A stretch of 64,000 nucleotides of DNA from Carettochelys insculpta (Eukaryota > Chordata > Testudines > Carettochelyidae), in assembly GCF_033958435.1 (NCBI RefSeq), contig NC_134140.1, forward strand, positions 59,737,001-59,801,000, in the 5' to 3' direction. Below are positions 56,987-64,000 of this stretch, one piece after another. The position numbers and the translations under genes are program-made. Position 1 is the stretch's first letter. Every line of letters starts with the position of its first letter. The notes under the pieces are model-generated. The model did not search any database. It was not told where the DNA came from and saw only the letters and a list, made by a program, of their open reading frames with translations.

Positions 56987-58269
56987 ATGCCACTCTTGCT
57001 GTCCTCTCCTTCACACCAACAAAGCCGGTCGGGAGATTGGCTTTACACCCCATACATCTTAAGTCCTTCTACTTTCAAGAATAGCCCCCAGCACTGTGCT
57101 GGATCCAGTACAAACACACAGAGAGACCTTTTGTTTGAAAATGAAACAAAGCTAAGTCATCAAGGAGACATTTAAAGGTCTCTGCTTCAACCACCTGTGC
57201 AGTAAGGAACTGTAAGCAGAGGCACCTGTATTTTTAGAGTCTTGACCCCCCCTAATCACTTCAGCAGTACTTCAATGCCACAGATTTCCACTCACCGAAA
57301 GCAAAAACAATAAAGGAAAAACTATTTCCAAAGGCTGATATTATTAGACTACCGAAGAAAAACTTTTGCTAACGCCCCCTAAATAGATTCCCGTGCTCCT
57401 CATCTGAATACAAAAGGTTGGGATTAGAAATGCTGAGATTAAAACAGCCTACACTTTTCAGCTTCTGGGCTACTGATGACAATAGTTTAAATCCTCGGCT
57501 ATTGCTTCTCGAAGGCACAGGCTATACACAGTCCCCTCGAACTTCTTTGAAATGTTAAATATTAAGCTGCAAGAGGTCATAAAGAATGTGTGTTATAAAA
57601 GGAACAGACAATGCACAGCTTTTGAAAATTCATTCCACAGTTGCTTTGCTTTCAACAACCAGCATGTTCTCAATTTTTTATTGTCTACAGTTCTAACGTC
57701 TTTTAAATGAAACTGAGGAACAGAATAGCTGAATCAGAGCTGAAAACAGCTGCCAAAATATGCATGTTTTACTTTGTGCTCACCAGTCTCCAATAAGAAA
57801 GATATCCTATTTCTTAGCTAGCAAGATTATTCCTTATCTAATCAACTGTCCTATTCTGATTACCCAAATCCCACCCATTAAAAATAAAAAACGTTTTTAT
57901 TGTATTCTGGATTCCAGAACCAGACTGTCTGCACCAATGAATACCTACAGATTATTGTTCATCATTGCACTGCAAATCCAGATGGTTAATTATCTTTCCA
58001 CAAGCTACTTCCTGATAAACAAAAAATACTAGAATTGCTGGAGTCTTTTTATCACCACCCTTCTTCCCATGAATTATCAACCACATTGTTTATCATGTTT
58101 GTTGTTAATTAATACAAGAATGATATACCTAAAAAGCACAAGGACAGCCAAGGTATCACTAATCAGAGCCTGGAGACATTACCACAGTGACATGTTAGCT
58201 ATTTCCCAAGAAGATAGCATCAGCTGAATCTGCTAATGTCACTGCTTGTCTCCTCAGCAGTCAGGAAAA
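56987..58269. other. No gene or recognised repeat
   Basis: Unique-looking AT-rich sequence; nothing recognised. Confidence 0.4.
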
Positions 58270-58294
58270 ACACACACACACACACACACACACA
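58270..58294. repeat. (CA)n microsatellite
   Basis: About 12 CA dinucleotides followed by cagcagtg. Confidence 0.95.
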
Positions 58295-58779
58295 GCAGTG
58301 CTAGTGGAAAAGTGGCATGGGCTCAAACCTGATATGATAAGCTAGACTACACAATCTAATACCCTGCAAAGTTGGCTTCATCATCAAGAACAATTCATCC
58401 AAATCAGCTTGTATTCTATCTAATTGGATCCTTACCACCATTACCATCACAGTAAGAGTATCTGAGCATACCCTGACAGTTAAAAACCAAAATCAAAGTT
58501 GCCTGGTGGACAAATTATTTCTTGTATTTCCATCACCCTCAAAGCATTGAGACTGGGAGGGCTGTTCCCTCCTCCAGCCTCCACATTTCATAACTCTCCC
58601 TTATTTCTTGTTACCTTCATCTAATTTTCTTCCTTTTCTCATTGCAGTTTTAAGCAAAAGCTAGGATGATGAAGTCGAAAAAGTTGTTTATTCAGGTCTG
58701 ATACCTGAGAGGTTTGTGGTCACTTATCTCTTCTAATAATGATTTCAAGCCATGGTATTATTACCAAGAAAGCCTCATC
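58295..58779. other. No gene or recognised repeat
   Basis: AT-rich spacer between the CA repeat and the L2-like scrap. Confidence 0.4.
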
Positions 58780-58975
58780 TCATGTCACCTTGGACTTTAG
58801 ACTGGCAGTGGCATAGTACATGAGGGGCACAAATTTTGGGAGAGCTCACCCGTCGCACAGACTTACACACTCTTGAGGATGGTGCTAGCCAAGTCAGTGA
58901 AGGGCTTTGGGGATCAACAAAGATCTTGAATTTGATCAATTCTAGAGGAAGCCAATACAACTCAGCACCAAAATG
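58780..58975 (-). mobile_element. L2-like LINE scrap
   Basis: The minus-strand frame at 58775-58960 begins YWLPLELIKFKIFV and continues SLTWLAPSS. These match the recurrent 'HWLPV..RI.FKI...LHGLAPSYL' end of L2/CR1-clade reverse transcriptase ORFs. On the plus strand the hallmark agggctttggggatcaac and agaggaagccaatacaac is visible. Only about 200 bp remain. Confidence 0.65.
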
Positions 58976-59009
58976 TGTGCTGGACAGTACAGCTTAGAAA
59001 CATGAATTT

Positions 59010-59590
59010 TGCTTTGTGTTTTTTTCAAAATGCAGCTCAGCCAACCCAGGAAAAGGTGGGTTTACCTTCCTTCCATATGGACCAGGACATATATCTGCCA
59101 GTATTCTGTCCCAAGCCGCACAAGTCTGCAGAGGAAAGACTCGCCTCACTGATGTCACCACCACCATCCAGGACCTTCCAGGACCAGTAGGAAATGGTGC
59201 ACCACTCTGATGAATTCTGTTCTTTGAAGCGAATCGAATGTGGACATTTTGTTGTTGACCAGTAGTCCCAAGGAGTGGCATGTGGCTTGCAGCACAGTAA
59301 CATTGCATTGGTCCTCCCTTATATCTGCCAGTCATTGAGAGACAGGTAAATATGGAAACTCCCAAGCCCGCAGTAAGAAAGCGTCTGTGTCTGGGAAGAT
59401 AGCAACATGAAAGCATGCATCTGTCAGGTTGAGAGCAGCATTTCAGTCGCCTGGATCCAGGGAGGGGATAATGGAGACTAAGACGACCATGCAAAACTTT
59501 AGTTTCTTTAAGTATTTCTTGAGGTCTTGCAGACCCAGGATGGGATCAAACAATACCAGGCACAGAAACCTTTAGTTCCACTGCCCTGCA
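59010..59590 (-). pseudogene. DIRS reverse transcriptase fragment (broken)
   Basis: The minus-strand frame at 58994-59494 begins MHGRLSLHYPLPGSRR. In another frame across the same DNA one reads SLISIIPSLDPG, AALNLTDACFHVAIFP (motif A) and GLLVNNKMSTFDSLQRTEFI, which is the segment after the active site in DIRS reverse transcriptases. The YLDD box itself is not visible; a deletion or frameshift has removed it. This fragment is dead. Confidence 0.72.
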
Positions 59591-59885
59591 AATTCAAGCA
59601 CCCCTGAACCTCCTGCAGGAGAAGACTTCCAAGAGAAGGATCCTGAAGAAAGGATGGAGAGAGGAGGTGGAAATAAACAGGAGGGTGTTACCATGTGCTA
59701 CCACACTGAGGAACCAGCAACCCAGAGTTATCACAGACCATGTTAGGAGGAAAAAGGTAGTCACAAAAAACTGCAAAAATTGGATCCAAGGAATAATCTG
59801 ATTTGCCACCCTTGGACGCTCCCTCACAACTACTCCGTGGCTCCTTGCTTAGAGCAGGTTGAACCCAACTAGTCAGAGGATGAGG

Positions 59886-60500
59886 TCAGCCATTATGTGG
59901 ACAATCCACAGTCCTTGGGTTTTTTGGAGTGGCAAGTCCTGCCAGAGCTGGCTCTCTTCCCACTGAGGTAGCCGCCGTTTGAAATGCATATTTGCCAGGC
60001 CCAGTCACAGAGCCCCCAGACAGGTTTAACAACAATGTAATTTGTTGCCCATCTGCTCCACAAACTGGGTCTGGCCATTTGAGGAGAGATCCTGAATGTG
60101 CTGCTGAGCATTGGAGCACAACCCAAAGAGGAGCAGCAAGGAACCTTACCAAACGGAAACAGCAAATGGCATGATGAAGGTGGCAGAGTCTGCCACAACA
60201 GATAACATTGGAGGGCCACCCCAGCAGCTGCCATGCCTTGGTCATAGAGTGGCCAGAATTCTTTATTGGAACCATCTGGAAGAGCACTAGGGCTTGGTTG
60301 TGGTTTGCCACATGTTATGTTAAAGTCATACAGGCCAAGGAGAGCTTGGTAGTTGGCCACCCTCAACTGTAGGCTAGACAAGGAATAAATCTTCCTGCCT
60401 AAATAAGTCTTGCCTCTTGGAGTCTTTATTTCTGGGAGTAGCTCCAGGTTGCTCCTGACATTCCTTGTGGTTGACTGCCACAACCACCAGGGAATTTAGG
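59886..60500 (-). pseudogene. DIRS gag-like fragment
   Basis: An open frame of 196 codons (59893-60483), with RKIYSLSSLQLRVANYQALL then GLYDFN, a hallmark segment of DIRS gag-like proteins in vertebrates. The remainder (VALQCYLLWQTLPPSSCHLL etc.) keeps no recognised domain. The upstream half of the region is disrupted by the CR1 insertion and further mutations. Confidence 0.7.
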
Positions 60501-61384
60501 GTAGGGGGGCAGCAAAGGTGCCCTTTAGTCAGGACAAAGTACTTAAGCTCTGCTCATTTGGACATGGGGGACAGGCAAGAAGGAATTTGCCACAGATGCT
60601 GGCTGTCTTTGATGCCCTTTCATGGAAGGGGAGAGCCACCCTAGGAGGGGCTGTGGAGAAGAGGATGTCTGCCTGCTCCTCAACACCTCTGCCTGCAGGC
60701 CAAGGTTGGATGCGACTTCAACCGTTCCTGATGTGCTTTAGTGTAATCCTGACAGCAAGAAGGAAGCTGGTACCACAGTTTCTACAGTACCCATTGGCAG
60801 TCCAGCAGACTTGTCCCCTGAGGCCTCAAGCCCTGGATGGAGCTGGGTCTTCAAGGCCACCAGGCTGCTGGAAGCAGCCGACGCTTAGAGAGTATACTGG
60901 GAGGGCTGAATGAATCCCCATAGGGTTCAGGGGTAATATAGAGCTGGCTGCTGGGCCTCAGACCAGAGGACAGGTTTTAGTACGGACAATGTAGAGCAGA
61001 CCAAGGATCTGTGAGGCTGCCCCACCAATATGGAGCCTTAGAACCACATTTCAAGCGGTTGGTACCCAGTGACTGTACTTAGTGGAGCACTGACTCCATG
61101 CCTGGCCCTATCCAAGGCTCATCCACCTGGAGGAGGAATGGTCTGAGCAGGATGAGTGCCTCCATGGTGACCAGCAGCACTCAGCAGATCTGCAATGGAA
61201 GAACAGCCATTCATGCCTTGTGCTTCGAGACTGGTAGTGGGATGACGAGTGGGACCTGGAAGTACTGCAGGCTGGTCAATGGGGGTGCAGAGAAGGTGGG
61301 GGAGAGGAAGGATCTTCCCAAAACCAACACCACCCATCTTAGACACCACTGCAAGGCCCATGGTTCCTGTCTCCTGAATGCTCC
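60501..61384 (-). pseudogene. DIRS gag-like region, middle part
   Basis: A GC-richer continuation of the element between the 59.9-kb frame and the CR1. Short frames on both strands; none has a known motif. It is kept as part of the DIRS element because the element's N-terminal part resumes beyond the CR1. Confidence 0.45.
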
Positions 61385-62372
61385 TGGGTCGATGGCTCGA
61401 TATCTAGATGGTGGTTGTTTCAAGTGGCGTGCCGCAAGGCTTGGTTCTAGGGCTAGTGTTGTTCAACATCTTTATTAATGACCTGGATGAGGGACTGGAT
61501 TGCACACTCAACAAGTTTGCAGATGACACTAAGCTAGGGGGAGAGGTCAATACGTTGGAGGGTAGAAAGAGGATCCTGAGTGACCTGGATAAATTGGAGG
61601 ATTGGGCCAAAAGAAATCTGATGCGGTTCAACAAGGACAAGTGTAGAGTCCTGCAATTGCGATGGAAGAATCCCAAGCATTGTTATAGGCTGGGGACCAA
61701 CTGGCTAAGCAGCAGAACAGCAGAAAGGGACCTAAGGCCTATGGTGGATGAAAGGCTGGATAGGAGTAAACAGTGTGCCCTTGTAGCCAAGAAGGTTAAT
61801 GGCATATTAGGGTGCATTAGGAGGAGCATTTCAAGCAGATCTAGAGAAGTGGTTGTTCCCCTCTATTTGGCACTGGTGAAGCCACATCTGGAATACTGCA
61901 TCCAGTTTTGGGCCCCCCCAGTAGAAAAAGGATGTGGATGTGCTGAAGCAGATTCAGCGGAGAGCAATGAAAATGATTAAGGGGCTGAGGGATTTGGGCT
62001 TATTTAGTTGACAAAAGAGAAGACTGAGGGGTAATTTAATAGCAGCCTTCAACTTCCTGAAGGGGTTTCTCTAAAGAGGATGGAGAGAAATAGTTCTCAG
62101 TGGTGACAGATGGCAGAACAAGGAGCAATGGTCTGAAGTTACAGAAGGAGAGGAGTTGTTTGGATATGAGGAAAAACTACTTCACTAGAAGGGTGGTGAA
62201 GCATTGGAATACATTGCCCAGAGAGGTGGTGGATTCTCCAGCCCTCAAGGTTGTTAAGTCCCAGCTTGACAAGGTCCTGGCTGGGATAAACTTAGTGGGG
62301 GTTGATCCTGCTTGAAGCAGGGGGCTGGACTAGATGAGGTCCCTTCTAGCCCTAGGATTCTATGATCTGTAA
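61385..62372 (+). mobile_element. CR1 LINE inside DIRS element, plus strand
   Basis: A 5'-truncated CR1, about 990 bp, ending in ccttctagccctaggattct, then atgat. The first frame (61408-61980, 190 codons) is the longest CR1 frame of its subfamily in the window. It includes [20 protein letters not shown], then FADDTKLGG (the FADD form of the catalytic YADD/FADD box), [19 protein letters not shown] and [16 protein letters not shown] frameshift near 61930 separates the C-terminal part (62100-62315, [28 protein letters not shown]). Confidence 0.94.
61408..61980 (+). pseudogene. CR1 reverse transcriptase fragment with FADD box
   Basis: The frame contains the SGVPQG motif (about residues 6-11), followed by the FADDTKLG catalytic motif near residue 38 and the thumb region to [10 protein letters not shown]. 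It is broken after [12 protein letters not shown] by a frameshift and lacks the upstream fingers, motif A and endonuclease. A real catalytic centre would need motif A, which is lost with the truncation. Confidence 0.9.
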
Positions 62373-63400
62373 TGACATCCTGGCAATGAGAGAGGTTAGT
62401 CCAAACATTCCATCTAGGAAGCATGTGCCTCTCTGGGTCTGTGCCAAGTAACCAGTGAGTTCTGCTTTGAATCCTGGTACTGGTGCCCAGGGTTCAATGA
62501 CCAGAGAGTGCTCTGCTGTAACTACCTGCCTAACTCTGACGCAGTACAGCTACGAGTTGGTGAATGGTGGCAGGATATCCCCTGTGATGTAGAGTGGTGC
62601 CACTGAAGAGAGGGTGCACAGAAAAGATTCCTGGGGGTAGAGTGGCTTACTCCAAGGTCCAGGCAGCACTGGGAATGTCCAGTATCCGAGATGTAGCCAT
62701 GTTAGTCTATAGCTTCGAGAACAAGTCTTGTGCACCTTATAAACTAACAGATATTTTGGAGCATAAGCTTTCGTGAGCAAAGACCCGCTTCATCAGATGC
62801 ATGAGTGGCCACAAGACTTCTTGTTGTACTGGGAATGTCCGTATTTCCTGCAGCACCTGGAGAACATCAGGCAATTATACCTGGGTTTCCAGACAACAAA
62901 GGGATGGGTTGCATGGTTTGACATGAGTTGAGGCCTTACTTCCTAAACAGGGAGATGCCTGCCCAAAATAGAGCCTAGCTCTCTCCCAGCTGCATTCTTC
63001 CACTTGTGGGGAGTAGGACACTATCCCCTATTGGCCACCTTCAACTTCTTGATTGGGGCTGCACATCGGAATCAATGTTGGTTCATCAACGGTGTCAGCA
63101 AGGCACTACACACCAACTCCTCAGTGCTGGGTGTTAAGTCAGACCTTTGCTTCAGGGCATGAGTGAGTCTGATCTCATGGTCTCTCTCAGTCCTAGGCTT
63201 AAGGGACTTACAGAAGTGACACTTTACACTTTTGTGCCTTTCACTGAGGCACTTGAGACAACTACTGTGCTAACTGCCCACAAGAATAAGTCATATACAG
63301 CAATCACAGGCCTTAAAGCCTGGGGACAAGGGAGAAAGCCCTGTCCCTTGACTAAGTTCCAGACAGGACTGACAAAACCCTTAACTACTGCTCAGTGTTA
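62373..63400 (-). pseudogene. DIRS gag-like region, N-terminal part (broken)
   Basis: In the minus-strand frame around 63120-63250 one reads CHFCKSLKPRTERDHEIRL, a CxxC-containing segment typical of the N-terminal part of DIRS gag-like proteins, followed by HALKQRSDLTPST. No full open frame remains. The SINE at 62681-62827 lies inside it. Confidence 0.6.
62681..62827 (+). mobile_element. Complete tRNA-type SINE with 13-bp duplication
   Basis: The exact duplication actgggaatgtcc lies at 62668-62680 and 62828-62840. The body reads gatgtagccatgttagtcta, aacaagtcttgtgcacctta, taaactaacagatattttgg, agcataagctttcgtgagca and cgcttcatcagatgcatgag, the diagnostic order of the common turtle SINE, with a ttgttgt end. 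It is the complete reference copy for the truncated ones at 13.4, 37.0 and 38.5 kb. Confidence 0.93.
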
Positions 63401-63612
63401 ACTTACTCCATTACAAAATATATGAACTAACTTTCCAAGGACTTTAGTTCCTATGAACGGAGCCCAACCAACACACTAGTAAAAGCAGTGAGCGTTCTGA
63501 GCGCTGTCACTGGTGGCAAGACAGAACTGAGGGTGGGGGAGTTGACGGTGAGTACACACACCGACCATGGAATGGACATGAGCAAGCACTCAAAGAAGAA
63601 TGAACAGCAATA

Positions 63613-63645
63613 ATCTAAGCCCCCTCATTTTGGGCTGAGCACAGC

Positions 63646-63677
<32 letters not shown>

Positions 63678-64000
63678 ATAATCTAAAGGGAGTTTAAATA
63701 GAGAGAAATTCTAGCAATCAAACTAATAGGTCCACTTCAGGAAACCTATCTCAGAACACCAGGACACCAGTCTCAGGACACCTCAGGAATTCTGGCTCTC
63801 CCAAAACACAGAGGCGCCTCACCATAAAGCCTTCATTAGAGGAGCTGAAGAAAGGACATCTGGAAATAAGAAAGCACATTTGTACACTGGGAAAGAAAAC
63901 AAGGCATCACAAATAACGGATCACAATAGGAACTCTGAGAAAAGTGAAGGAACGAAAGGACAGAAAAGCAGCCATCAACAACTGCAAAACAAGAGCAGCC
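63613..64000. other. No gene; poly-T tract at 63646-63668
   Basis: The sequence after the DIRS terminus begins with a run of about 23 T and continues AT-rich and non-coding to the window end. Confidence 0.5.

Larger units (their letters stand above)
59010..63612 (-). mobile_element. Second DIRS1-like element, 3'-truncated
   Basis: On the minus strand it starts at the right with a DIRS-type terminal sequence (plus strand gacatgagcaagcactcaaa then gaagaatgaac, near 63573-63605), continues with a gag-like region (63400 to 59886) and ends in the reverse transcriptase (59590 to 59010). RNase H, the recombinase and the left terminus are missing. Its terminus differs from that of the element at 49.6 kb, so it belongs to another subfamily. 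A CR1 (61385-62372) and a SINE (62681-62827) are inserted in it. Confidence 0.8.

Overview
This is a window of vertebrate nuclear DNA that contains mostly transposable elements and no protein-coding host gene that I can recognise. The best match is a turtle, probably a cryptodire. The reasons are several 5'-truncated CR1 LINEs of at least two subfamilies, tRNA-type SINEs of the kind common in turtle genomes (heads reading 'gtagccatgttagtctgta'), SINEs joined to a CR1-like tail, DIRS1-like tyrosine-recombinase retrotransposons, and many short hAT-like and Tigger-like elements. I made this assignment by recognising repeats, not by a database search.

Layout. 0-9 kb: a possible solo LTR (1.1-2.1 kb), a hAT element with an 8-bp target duplication (2.4-2.9 kb) and TA-flanked Tigger-like elements (5.4-7.5 kb). 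9-29.8 kb: a dense mosaic of CR1 copies (14.3, 16.7, 21.8 and 27.7 kb), hAT elements (16.6 and 23.8 kb), palindromic SINEs, foldback MITEs (11.3 and 19.0 kb) and a 3-kb terminal-inverted-repeat element (26.8-29.75 kb) with an internal tandem array split by a CR1. 29.8-37 kb: a repeat-poor stretch with a local CpG-rich patch at 35.06-35.30 kb that could be a promoter or first exon. 37-46.8 kb: CR1 and SINE copies, two Tigger-like MITEs, two hAT MITEs and a 74-bp retroposon with an 11-bp target duplication. 49.57-55.37 kb: a nearly full-length but decayed DIRS1-like element on the minus strand (gag-like, RT/RNase H and tyrosine recombinase regions) with inverted terminal structures. 55.4-58.8 kb: mostly unique sequence with one MITE. 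58.8-59 kb: an L2-like LINE scrap. 59-63.6 kb: a second, 3'-truncated DIRS1-like element, also on the minus strand, into which a CR1 and a SINE have inserted.

No operon or pathway is present. The history is one of layered insertion: several elements sit inside older ones, and target duplications visible by eye allow relative dating. Between the repeats the DNA is AT-rich and non-coding, as expected of an intron or intergenic region. The most unusual items are a SINE with an inverted tail that appears to move as one unit, the tandem array inside the 3-kb TIR element, and the CpG-rich patch at 35 kb. Coordinates of repeat ends are accurate to a few bases where a target duplication is quoted and to roughly 10-30 bases elsewhere.
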